From: Spirochaetales bacterium UBA4629
Lineage (GTDB): Bacteria; Spirochaetota; Spirochaetia; Sphaerochaetales; Sphaerochaetaceae
DNA length: 7,862 nt
Assembly: GCA_002406055.1 (NCBI GenBank)
Contig: DHMZ01000099.1
Coordinates: forward strand, 14,809 to 22,670
Reading direction: 5' to 3'
Part shown: positions 1 through 6,277 of the stretch, one piece after another
How the letters are laid out: every line of letters starts with the position of its first letter
How positions within the stretch are numbered: position 1 is the first letter of the stretch
Notes under the pieces: model-generated
The model's input: only the letters and a program-made list of their open reading frames with translations
What the model was told of the DNA's origin: nothing
Databases searched by the model: none
Program-made: the position numbers and the translations under genes

Positions 1-9
1 ATAGAATGA

Positions 10-1680
10 TTAAACTGCACTCCTTTCTTTATCAATGTATTTGTTTAAAATAAGCAAAGTCGTAGTCGTAAATAAAACGCACAAAACAGCCATAGCCATT
101 CCAATTGAAACACTTCCTTGTTCAAACTCTCGTACAATATATGTAGAGACTACAAGTGTATTAGGAGGTGCTATTAAACTTGCTGTTACTAGTTCTCGAA
201 AAGAGATTATGAATGTCATTATCCATCCTGTCAAAACACCTTTTAAAAGCAACGGAAGCGTTACTCTCCTAATCGTATAGAATTGACTTGCACCAAACAC
301 CTCTGCAGCGAGAATTAAATTATTGCTTATTTGAGTGAAAGACGATGTTACATATTGTATTGTATAAGGGAGAAATAGAACAACATATGCAAGCACTAGA
401 ATTCCAATAGTATTATAGAGTGGAATAAGCTTATATATCTGATTCCAAAAGAGCATTATTCCGATTACAAGGACAATACTTGGAAGCATCTCAGGAAGAA
501 GACCAATTGCTTCAACAGGTTTTTTTAACTTGCTTCTCGATCCATGCATCGAAATTACAATTAAAGTGCCGAGAATAGCGCAGATTGTTGCGGCAGAAAA
601 AGCAAGAAAGAAACTATTCATCAAAGCTCTTAAGCCTTTCTCATTTTCAGTAAAAAGTTCAATATAGTGGTTAAATGTAAAATTACCTTTCTTTAAACCA
701 TATCCTCGAAGTTTTATCAGCGATGTTGAAATTACAGAAAAATAGGGAATTCCAATTGATAATAAAAGCACAATTGAAATATAAATCCATGCAAGAATCT
801 CTGCCCCTTTAGACATTTTTGAAAATGATAGCCGACAGCCTTTTCCTCCAACAAGGTTAAATGTTTTTCGAGTTGTTATATAGCTTTGAAGCATCCACAT
901 CAAAAAACAAATTACGACAAGTACAGATGCTAATGATGCAGCCTTTCCAAAAGCAATTGGCGCAACAGTTGCATATCTGTGTATCTCAGTTGTAAAAACG
1001 TCAAATCCTATTCTCTTTCCTAGTGTTGCAGGCGTACCATATTCTGATATTGTTTTTACAAATACAAGTAAAGCACCAATTGCATAATTGCCAGAAATTA
1101 AAGGTAATAAAATCTTCCTTAATCGCTGAAAAAAACCACAGCCGAATACACAACCAGCTTCTTCTAGACTTGACGGAATATTCAACATCGCATTTTTAAG
1201 CATAGTTAACATAAAAGGAAAGACATGCAAACTCATTACCAAAACAAGCCCAAATAAAGAGAAAAACCAATTCTCACATCCTTCCATAAAAGGAAAAATC
1301 TGTTGTAATAAGCCTCTTTTCTGCATAAATAAAATCCAGCCCATTGATGCTATGTAGGGAGGTGTCATGAAAGGAATCATGAATATTATGTCAAAAAAAC
1401 GATAACGGGCAAACTTCGTTCTAGAAAAGAGATAAGCTAGAGGAGTAGCTATGACTGTTGTAGTTATCACAACCAAAAAGCCGAGAAGAAGAGATGATGC
1501 AATCATCTTTGCATTCTTGTTTTCAAAAATCGTTTTCCAAAAATAAGAAAAGTCAAGGCGACCATCTGGGATGACCGCCTTAGCAAATATCATAATCAAA
1601 GGACAAACGATTAGGAATACAAGTGTAATAGCAATTAGTGCAAGTGAAAAAGTATTACCCTTAAAGTTCTTCTTTGACAA
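10..1680 (-). CDS. ABC importer permease, fused two-domain FbpB/AfuB type
   Basis: Inner-membrane channel of a binding-protein-dependent ABC importer of the ferric-iron (Fbp/Sfu/Hit/Afu) type. The 556-residue protein is an internal duplication of the BPD_transp_1 fold. About twelve hydrophobic segments can be seen (near residues 11-33, 61-84, 95-119, 141-161, 198-215, 246-268, 295-317, 355-379, 391-414, 424-445, 481-503 and 524-546). Each half carries an EAA loop that docks the ATPase: EEAGCVFG to LLPL near 173-194 and AAEVFGASQ to TLPL near 458-477. The length suits the fused family. I chose the TTG at 1680 because AGGAGA lies 7 nt before it. An upstream in-frame TTG at 1701 would overlap the preceding gene by 10 nt without a comparable ribosome site. 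The gene is last in an ATPase, binding protein, permease operon, 11 nt after the binding-protein stop. The substrate is uncertain: ferric iron is the default, with an organic phosphate possible. Confidence 0.9.
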   Translation of the reverse strand: MSKKNFKGNTFSLALIAITLVFLIVCPLIMIFAKAVIPDGRLDFSYFWKTIFENKNAKMIASSLLLGFLVVITTTVIATPLAYLFSRTKFARYRFFDIIFMIPFMTPPYIASMGWILFMQKRGLLQQIFPFMEGCENWFFSLFGLVLVMSLHVFPFMLTMLKNAMLNIPSSLEEAGCVFGCGFFQRLRKILLPLISGNYAIGALLVFVKTISEYGTPATLGKRIGFDVFTTEIHRYATVAPIAFGKAASLASVLVVICFLMWMLQSYITTRKTFNLVGGKGCRLSFSKMSKGAEILAWIYISIVLLLSIGIPYFSVISTSLIKLRGYGLKKGNFTFNHYIELFTENEKGLRALMNSFFLAFSAATICAILGTLIVISMHGSRSKLKKPVEAIGLLPEMLPSIVLVIGIMLFWNQIYKLIPLYNTIGILVLAYVVLFLPYTIQYVTSSFTQISNNLILAAEVFGASQFYTIRRVTLPLLLKGVLTGWIMTFIISFRELVTASLIAPPNTLVVSTYIVREFEQGSVSIGMAMAVLCVLFTTTTLLILNKYIDKERSAV

Positions 1681-1687
1681 TTTTAAA

Positions 1688-1693
1688 TCTCCT
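1688..1693 (-). promoter_or_regulatory. Ribosome binding site that sets the permease start
   Basis: Read on the minus strand this is AGGAGA, overlapping the TAG stop of the binding-protein gene and lying 7 nt before the TTG at 1680. The match and spacing support TTG-1680 as the permease start, giving a protein seven residues shorter than the longest open frame. Confidence 0.7.
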
Positions 1694-2693
1694 ATTTGCA
1701 AAGTTCATTAATCTTTTGAGCTGCAGCGTCTGAAATCTCCATCATCTTTTCCCAATCACAAGGAATCTGTGGAATTTCAGAAAGAGTAGCTCTGTTGTCA
1801 TATTCAATATCGGTTCTTCCAGGAAGAAGATATGCATCAGCTACCATTTTTTGAGCATCATCAGATAGAAGATAATCGACAAATGCTTTTGCATTTTCCA
1901 TATTTGGAGCTGTTTTCATAATCATTGCGGGACGAGGATTTACTACAGTTCCTCCCTCAGGATAGTAAATTGCAAGAGGTTCACCCTTTTTTATAGATGA
2001 GTATGCGTTGTAGTCCACTCCAGCAACAAGAATTCCAACTTCACCAGTAGTGACAGCCTCTAATGCAGCTTTATTAGCACCAGGGACAATCATTCCATTT
2101 TCAGCCATTGCCTCAAAATCGTCCCAACCATAGTTTGTTACATACCCTGCGACAAAGTCTTTACAAGCACCAGATTTCTCTGGATCAGGAATGGCAAGAA
2201 GATCCTTGTATTTTTCATCCTTTAAATCTGACCAATCTGCATTTAACTGTGGAATAATAGTTGTGTTGTATATAACTCCAACAGCAGAGGCACTATAGCC
2301 AAAAAGAGTTGAATCCTCATCAATCCATCCTGAAACAACCTTATCTGCATTTTCTGGGACATATGATTCAAGTTTTCCTTCTTTTTTTACAGAAAGCCCA
2401 TCAGACCAAGATGCAAGAATTACAACGTCGGCAACAGGATTAGCTTCTTCTGCTTCCAAACGAGCAAGAATCTCACCAGTTGTTCCCTGGAATACTTCAA
2501 CTTTGACACCTGTTTTCTTTTCAAAATCAGATGCAAGCTTATCAGCAAGACCTGCTGGAGATGGCATATATACAGTAACTTTTCCGTTTAGATTACTGCT
2601 ATTTTCTTCGCTTGCCAAATTTTCTTTGGTTGCATTAGCAAACAAAGAGAGACATAATAAGGAAACAACTAAAAACAAAAACAATCTTTTCAT
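1692..2693 (-). CDS. Periplasmic substrate-binding protein, FbpA/AfuA-like
   Basis: Extracytoplasmic solute receptor that delivers ligand to the permease encoded next. The 333-residue protein starts with a Sec signal peptide (MKR, then a hydrophobic run to about residue 18 and a likely cut near LFA-NA). No lipobox cysteine is in the right place, so a soluble periplasmic protein is likely. The mature part is a two-lobed type II binding protein: an opening strand near 38-43 (KVTVYM), the PAGLADKLASDFEKKTGVKV helix and strand near 46-65, the GEILARLEAE helix near 73-82, the ADVV strand near 88-91, IPDPEKSG near 168-175, and VNPRPAMIMKTAPN near 251-264. This matches the SBP_bac_6/13 iron-type family. 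Classical FbpA proteins bind iron with two adjacent tyrosines; here I see YNAY (228-231) and YYP (243-245) instead, so iron is not proven. ATG at 2693 has AGAGG 6 nt upstream, inside the end of the ATPase gene. Confidence 0.9.
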   Translation of the reverse strand: MKRLFLFLVVSLLCLSLFANATKENLASEENSSNLNGKVTVYMPSPAGLADKLASDFEKKTGVKVEVFQGTTGEILARLEAEEANPVADVVILASWSDGLSVKKEGKLESYVPENADKVVSGWIDEDSTLFGYSASAVGVIYNTTIIPQLNADWSDLKDEKYKDLLAIPDPEKSGACKDFVAGYVTNYGWDDFEAMAENGMIVPGANKAALEAVTTGEVGILVAGVDYNAYSSIKKGEPLAIYYPEGGTVVNPRPAMIMKTAPNMENAKAFVDYLLSDDAQKMVADAYLLPGRTDIEYDNRATLSEIPQIPCDWEKMMEISDAAAQKINELCK

Positions 2694-2696
2694 TTT

Positions 2697-3656
2697 TTAC
2701 CTCTTTATTGATATAATTTCTGATTTATTTACATAGATAGGAAGAGTTCTCCCTACTGTGATACTTTCAGGAGAAAGGACTTTCCAATTTCTATTCTTGC
2801 AACTAAGATTCACAAGATAACTCTCTCCAAGAAATTGATTGGATAAAACTTTAGCATCAAATACTAAATCATTTTCCGCTTTCGCCCAGTGTGCCTTCTC
2901 TGGCCTAAACATATGACTTTCATCAATCCAATTTGATGACCCAACAAAGTGTGCAACAAAGGAAGACCATGGATTCTTGTACACTTCCTCTGGACTATCA
3001 TACTGTTCGATTTTTCCACCATTAATTACAGCAATCTTATTGCTCATACCCATCGCTTCAATTTGATCATGTGTTACAAAAACAGCGGTAATTCCAAGTT
3101 TTGAGACCAAATCTTTGATCTCTTGGCGCATCTCTTCTCTTAAGAGAGCATCTAATGCCGAAAGGGGCTCATCAAAAAGAATGCACTTAGGTTTTATTAC
3201 TATGGCTCTTGCAAAAGCAACTCTTTGTTGTTGTCCCCCTGAAAGCTGATGAGGATATCGTTTTCGATAATCTTCTAGTTGAACTGCTTTTAAGGCACTC
3301 ATAACATTTTCTTCAAGATTATCTAAGTGCTTCATAGCTCTTAATCCAAAAGCAACATTTTCATAAACACTCATATGTGGCCAAAGTGCAAAATCTTGAA
3401 AGACAAAGCCTAATCCTCTTTTATTTGGAGGAATATTTATATTCCTTTCACATGAGAAAACACATTTATCATCAAAATATATTTCGCCTTTATCCGGAGT
3501 TTCTAGGCCAGAAATCATACGTAAAAGCGTTGTTTTCCCACATCCAGAAGGGCCCAAGAACGTAGTAAAACTTCCACTTTCTATAGTTAGGCTTGTCTCT
3601 TTTATTACATTTTTTTTATCAAAAGATTTGGTGATTCCACAAATGCGTATTTCCAT
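2697..3656 (-). CDS. ABC importer ATP-binding protein, FbpC/PotA type
   Basis: Cytoplasmic ATPase that powers the importer encoded by the next two genes. The 319-residue protein has every expected motif: Walker A GPSGCGKT (35-42), Q-loop glutamine 87 (FVFQDFALWPHMSVYEN), signature LSGGQQQR (138-145), Walker B CILFDEP (158-164, catalytic E163), D-loop SALD (166-169) and switch histidine H196 in FVTHDQIEA. From about 248 a short C-terminal TOBE_2-like domain follows, beginning MFRPEKA. This arrangement is typical of FbpC, PotA and related CUT1/iron importers, and the total length is slightly under many of them. The gene is first in the operon, and its TAA lies 3 nt before the binding-protein ATG. 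The chosen ATG aligns with the usual family N-terminus, but the nearest Shine-Dalgarno-like GAGG (3670-3673) is about 13 nt away, so initiation may be weak. FbpC-type is the best call from partner architecture. Confidence 0.92.
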   Translation of the reverse strand: MEIRICGITKSFDKKNVIKETSLTIESGSFTTFLGPSGCGKTTLLRMISGLETPDKGEIYFDDKCVFSCERNINIPPNKRGLGFVFQDFALWPHMSVYENVAFGLRAMKHLDNLEENVMSALKAVQLEDYRKRYPHQLSGGQQQRVAFARAIVIKPKCILFDEPLSALDALLREEMRQEIKDLVSKLGITAVFVTHDQIEAMGMSNKIAVINGGKIEQYDSPEEVYKNPWSSFVAHFVGSSNWIDESHMFRPEKAHWAKAENDLVFDAKVLSNQFLGESYLVNLSCKNRNWKVLSPESITVGRTLPIYVNKSEIISIKR

Positions 3657-3697
3657 CGAAAATAAAAAACCTCGATGAAGAAGATATCAAGCTAAAG

Positions 3698-3728
3698 TAA
3701 ATTTAAAGCGTTTTTTTTGTTAAATTTA
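3698..3728. repeat. Two copies of the palindrome TAAATTTA upstream of the ABC operon
   Basis: TAAATTTA occurs at 3698-3705 and again at 3721-3728, centres 23 bp apart, around the candidate -10 region of the importer operon. Paired palindromes beside a promoter are a common operator layout. In AT-rich DNA the motif can also arise by chance. No Fur, MntR or DtxR consensus is recognisable here. Confidence 0.3.
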
Positions 3729-3753
3729 TGTTAATTAGGTAATAGGAAAGCAA
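3725..3753 (-). promoter_or_regulatory. Candidate promoter of the ABC importer operon
   Basis: On the minus strand TTGCTT (3748-3753) and CATAAA (3725-3730) are separated by 17 nt, giving a predicted leader of roughly 60 nt before the ATPase ATG. Each hexamer matches the sigma-70 consensus at only 3-4 of 6 positions, and the DNA is AT-rich, so this is a weak candidate. A second possible -10, TATAAA (3762-3767), has no good partner. Confidence 0.3.
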
Positions 3754-3770
3754 TTGTATTATTTATATTA

Positions 3771-3890
3771 GTCAGTGCGTTGTTCATATAGGCTTAACTA
3801 CATGGGATAATCCATTTTTAGGCCATAGAAAAAGCCAAAGACAATACAATCACATTAAGACTATACTGCCAATGGCTTTTTTAGTGCTAA
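3771..3890 (+). other. Structured non-coding stretch with two inverted repeats
   Basis: This lies in the 271-bp gap (3657-3927) between the DUF308 gene and the ABC operon, and I see no gene in it. The first hairpin pairs GGCTTAA (3791-3797) with TTAGGCC (3818-3824), with an inner ATGG/CCAT stem (3802-3805 and 3812-3815). The fourth pair is G-U if transcribed on the plus strand but C-A on the minus strand, which favours a plus-strand RNA. The second pairs AAAAAGCCA (3829-3837) with TGGCTTTTT (3873-3881) across a 35-nt loop and ends in a T-run, so it could act as a terminator in either direction, though the loop is long. It could be a small RNA, an unusual terminator for the DUF308 gene, or a decayed mobile-element end. 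Confidence 0.35.
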
Positions 3891-3927
3891 AGCTTCAAAT
3901 TAAGAAACAATCAATCAGAAGGCTTTC

Positions 3928-4560
3928 CTATTTTACTTCATCAAATGAAACAGTAGTTGCCTTGAGTCGCTTTCTTATTACCAGTAGTCTTATTCCCCAA
4001 CAGAAAAGAAGAACACCTGCGACAATAAGGAGGATACCAAATATATTCATTACTGTATTGCCAATAAAGAATGGGAAGGCAAAGAGAAGTACAGCTGCAA
4101 TTATGTAAACAAGGGAACCACTTTTATAACTATCTGCAAGAATTGGATATGGTTTTAGCCTATAACCTTCAATTATGTTAGCAATGCCAGTAAACAAGAA
4201 GCCAGCGGCAATAACATAAACAACACCCTTCATTATACCAGTACTCTTATTTGCAAATGAACAAATAGCAATAATGAGTGCAACAAGACCAAGGACTAAA
4301 GAAATAAGACCATCCCCAAAAAGAGTGAGCCTTATTTTTTTCTGGATTCCTAAATCAATATGCTCTCCATTAACAACAACATTTATGGCATTTTTCTTAA
4401 ATGTTAATGTATCAAAAAGTGTTTTTATACCCTTAATTGTCAACACGATAGAAAAACAAAGAGCTGCAATATTAACAACAGTTGCAGGCTGAGTAATAAC
4501 AAAAACGCCAAAAAGTAAAGCTAAAAGTCCAGAGACAAAAAATAAAATAGCTGTTTTCAT
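3928..4560 (-). CDS. DUF308/HdeD-family six-helix membrane protein
   Basis: A 210-residue inner-membrane protein of the HdeD/DUF308 type. HdeD itself is linked to acid stress in E. coli, but the molecular role of most family members is unknown. Six hydrophobic segments can be placed at about 3-22, 28-49, 77-101, 111-132, 149-167 and 170-190. Family-like repeats of small and bulky apolar residues are seen in GLLALLFGVFVITQPATVV and the matching GLISLVLGLVALIIAI. Positive residues fall in the 50-76 loop, the 133-148 loop and the RKRLK tail, placing both termini in the cytoplasm. The roughly 27-residue hydrophilic loop between helices 2 and 3 looks longer than usual for the family. I chose ATG at 4560 because GGAG lies 8 nt upstream; a TTG at 4602 would add 14 unrelated residues. 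The gene stands alone, divergent from the HAD gene. Confidence 0.85.
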   Translation of the reverse strand: MKTAILFFVSGLLALLFGVFVITQPATVVNIAALCFSIVLTIKGIKTLFDTLTFKKNAINVVVNGEHIDLGIQKKIRLTLFGDGLISLVLGLVALIIAICSFANKSTGIMKGVVYVIAAGFLFTGIANIIEGYRLKPYPILADSYKSGSLVYIIAAVLLFAFPFFIGNTVMNIFGILLIVAGVLLFCWGIRLLVIRKRLKATTVSFDEVK

Positions 4561-4589
4561 TGTTTCTTCTCCACACCAATTAATATGAT
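4560..4589 (+). promoter_or_regulatory. Candidate promoter for the HAD phosphatase gene
   Basis: TTGTTT (4560-4565) and TATGAT (4584-4589) are separated by 18 nt. The -10 matches the consensus at 5 of 6 positions, the -35 at only 3. It overlaps the start region of the divergent DUF308 gene and would give a leader of about 45-50 nt that includes the dyad at 4609-4632. Confidence 0.3.
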
Positions 4590-4608
4590 AAAAAAAATCC
4601 AAAACGTG

Positions 4609-4632
4609 TAGCTAAAAAAGCTTTTTTTGCTA
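4609..4632. repeat. 24-bp A/T-rich dyad before the HAD gene
   Basis: TAGC at one end and GCTA at the other enclose an A-run and a T-run, giving a perfect 24-bp inverted repeat apart from one mismatched pair. It ends 10 bp before the HAD ATG and lies in the divergent 82-bp gap. It could be an operator, a terminator-like hairpin in the HAD leader, or a bent A-tract promoter element. Confidence 0.45.
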
Positions 4633-4642
4633 AACTTTTCCT

Positions 4643-5311
4643 ATGAAATATCTTTTATTTGATGCTGATGAGACAATTTGGGATTTTAAAGCAACAGAAA
4701 AAATAGGATTATCTCTAATATATAAAAAATATGGCTTACCAGATACAGAAGAAACAACAGCAGAATATATGGTTGGAAATCTATCTTGTTGGGCAGACTA
4801 TGAAAAAGGTCTTATTAACTTAAATGAGCTAGAGGTCTTAAGGTGGGAACTCTTTTTCTCACGAATTGGCAAAAACTATAGCGCAGAGGAAGCTGCCGCC
4901 TTCTTTGGTGATGTTCTTTCCCATAATGGTATTCTTTTAAAAGGAGCAAAGAAATTCCTAGAAAGTATCTCTTCTTATGATAAAGCACTCGTTACAAATG
5001 GAATATCAAGAATACAACGAGCAAGGATTAAAGATACTGGACTCGATAAATACTTTAATAAAATATTCATCAGCGATGAAATTGGTTACAGAAAGCCCCA
5101 AAAAGAACTCTTCGATTATGTCTTAAAGGATATCAACAAAAATAAAGAAGATTGCATTATGATTGGGGATAGTGAAAAGAGCGACATTAGAGGAGCTATT
5201 AACGCTGGGCTTGAGAGTATTTACATCTCTTTTAAAGGAGAAAAATCTTCTCTTGCCACCTATTCTGTCTCATCGTATGAAGAGCTTAGAGATTTAATTG
5301 AGAGAATATAA
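4643..5311 (+). CDS. HAD-superfamily phosphatase, YjjG/YfnB type
   Basis: Cytoplasmic haloacid-dehalogenase-type phosphohydrolase of 222 residues, close to the YjjG/YfnB group. Characterised YjjG is a pyrimidine 5'-nucleotidase that removes phosphate from non-canonical nucleotides. All four HAD motifs are present: DADET (nucleophile D7, acid/base D9), VTNG with T118, YRKP with K151, and IGDSEKSD with D176 and D181. Residues 15-90 form the small helical C1 cap. The protein begins directly with the first beta strand, MKYLLFDAD, so ATG at 4643 is almost certainly right, yet no Shine-Dalgarno sequence precedes it. It is the only complete plus-strand gene in the window. Its last 18 bp overlap the convergent radical SAM gene, so no terminator lies between them. 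The exact substrate is inferred from family only. Confidence 0.88.
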   Translation: MKYLLFDADETIWDFKATEKIGLSLIYKKYGLPDTEETTAEYMVGNLSCWADYEKGLINLNELEVLRWELFFSRIGKNYSAEEAAAFFGDVLSHNGILLKGAKKFLESISSYDKALVTNGISRIQRARIKDTGLDKYFNKIFISDEIGYRKPQKELFDYVLKDINKNKEDCIMIGDSEKSDIRGAINAGLESIYISFKGEKSSLATYSVSSYEELRDLIERI

Positions 5312-6277
5312 ATCACCTTGTTTAATATTCCTACTCTTCATGTACTCGTCGAGAGTCTTTAGAAAAAGAGATTTATCCATAAAGTGGCGTGGTGCAATTA
5401 GCCTATGAGGAGGAGTATCACAAACAAGACGCTGAACAACAATATCACTTTTAAGATACCGTAAAGCATAGGCAGTATCTTCTAAATGGCGTTCTGTTGA
5501 TGTGGCAACAACCTCACCATCATAGTACTGATCTGCGATTCTTGTGCCTCCGGGAATATGAAGGTTGTGTATCTTTATCGCATCACATCCGCTCTCATTT
5601 ACAGCCTCTATTGTTCTTCTGTAGTCCTCTCTGTTTTCTCCTGGAAGTCCTAATATTATGTGAGTAGAGACCATCAAGCCATAGCACTTTGCTCGCTTCA
5701 CTGCCTCTTTGTAGCATAATGCATCGTGGCCACGATTAATGGCTTGAAGAGTTTTATCATTAGCACTTTGGAGACCAACTTCAACCCAAACTTCTCGCTC
5801 TGGCGTTATGTATGAAGAAAGCAGAGCGCAAACATCATCGGCCATGCAATCAGGACGCGTTGAAACAATAAACTCTTTAAAATCTGCGTAAGAAAGTGCT
5901 CTATCGTAAATTTTCTTTAGATTATCAACACTATCGTATGTGTTCGTCCAAGACTGGAAATAGAGTGCGCTTAGTCTTGCTTTATATCTCCTCTTTATGA
6001 ATTCTAGGCCTTTAAGTATCTGATTTTCAATTGAAGCATAACGTGTTGTTATTGTTTCAGCTACCTTTTCATTATATAAAGACGAACGATTGAATGAGCT
6101 CTCACTCCTTCTTTGATAAACAGCCACACTGCCAGTACCATCACAAAAAGAGCAACCGCCAGAGTGATCACTCTTTCGATTAGGACAATTAAAACCACCA
6201 TCAACCCCTACTCTATAGATTGTCTGATGGTATTTCCTTTCAAGATAGTCTTTATAATTGTTCCAACTCTCGTACAT
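5294..6277 (-). CDS. TIGR01212-family radical SAM protein (YhcC/YtqA-like)
   Basis: Cytoplasmic radical S-adenosylmethionine enzyme of 327 residues. The iron-sulfur cluster cysteines are C31, C42 and C45 in CPNRKSDHSGGCSFC. This family uses a longer first spacing than the usual CX3CX2C of radical SAM enzymes. DGGFNCPNR, the VGLQS strand, INRGH, HIILGLPGE and KIHNLHIPGGT are typical of the YhcC/YtqA group. The C-terminal third, including QRLVCDTPPHRLIAPRH, completes the usual length. B. subtilis YtqA has been implicated in wobble-uridine tRNA modification; whether this protein shares that role is inference. It is the third gene of the def-fmt operon. Its ATG overlaps the fmt TAA by one base (TAATG) and the ribosome site is weak, so translation probably depends on coupling to fmt. 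Its 3' end overlaps the HAD gene by 18 bp. Confidence 0.88.
   Translation of the reverse strand: MYESWNNYKDYLERKYHQTIYRVGVDGGFNCPNRKSDHSGGCSFCDGTGSVAVYQRRSESSFNRSSLYNEKVAETITTRYASIENQILKGLEFIKRRYKARLSALYFQSWTNTYDSVDNLKKIYDRALSYADFKEFIVSTRPDCMADDVCALLSSYITPEREVWVEVGLQSANDKTLQAINRGHDALCYKEAVKRAKCYGLMVSTHIILGLPGENREDYRRTIEAVNESGCDAIKIHNLHIPGGTRIADQYYDGEVVATSTERHLEDTAYALRYLKSDIVVQRLVCDTPPHRLIAPRHFMDKSLFLKTLDEYMKSRNIKQGDLYSLN

Noticed and set aside
2630..2693. Lipoprotein signal on the binding protein
   Set aside because: C14 lies inside the hydrophobic core and is not preceded by a lipobox pattern. The A-N-A region after LF fits signal peptidase I better.
3657..3770. Fur box upstream of the iron-type importer
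   Set aside because: No GATAATGATAATCATTATC-like sequence or close variant was found by eye on either strand.
3791..3824. tRNA-like or riboswitch-like fold
   Set aside because: There is no T-loop (GGTTC) or anticodon arm, the element is only about 34 nt, and no known riboswitch core motif is visible.
3771..3890. Terminal repeat of an insertion sequence
   Set aside because: Not assigned as a mobile element: there is no transposase fragment in any frame, no matched outer inverted repeat and no target-site duplication. It is kept only as one possible explanation.
3872..4108. 78-codon plus-strand frame
   Set aside because: It is mostly antisense to the DUF308 gene, which has clear membrane-protein structure and a good ribosome site. 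The composition of this frame looks like the mirror of hydrophobic codons, with no recognisable motif.
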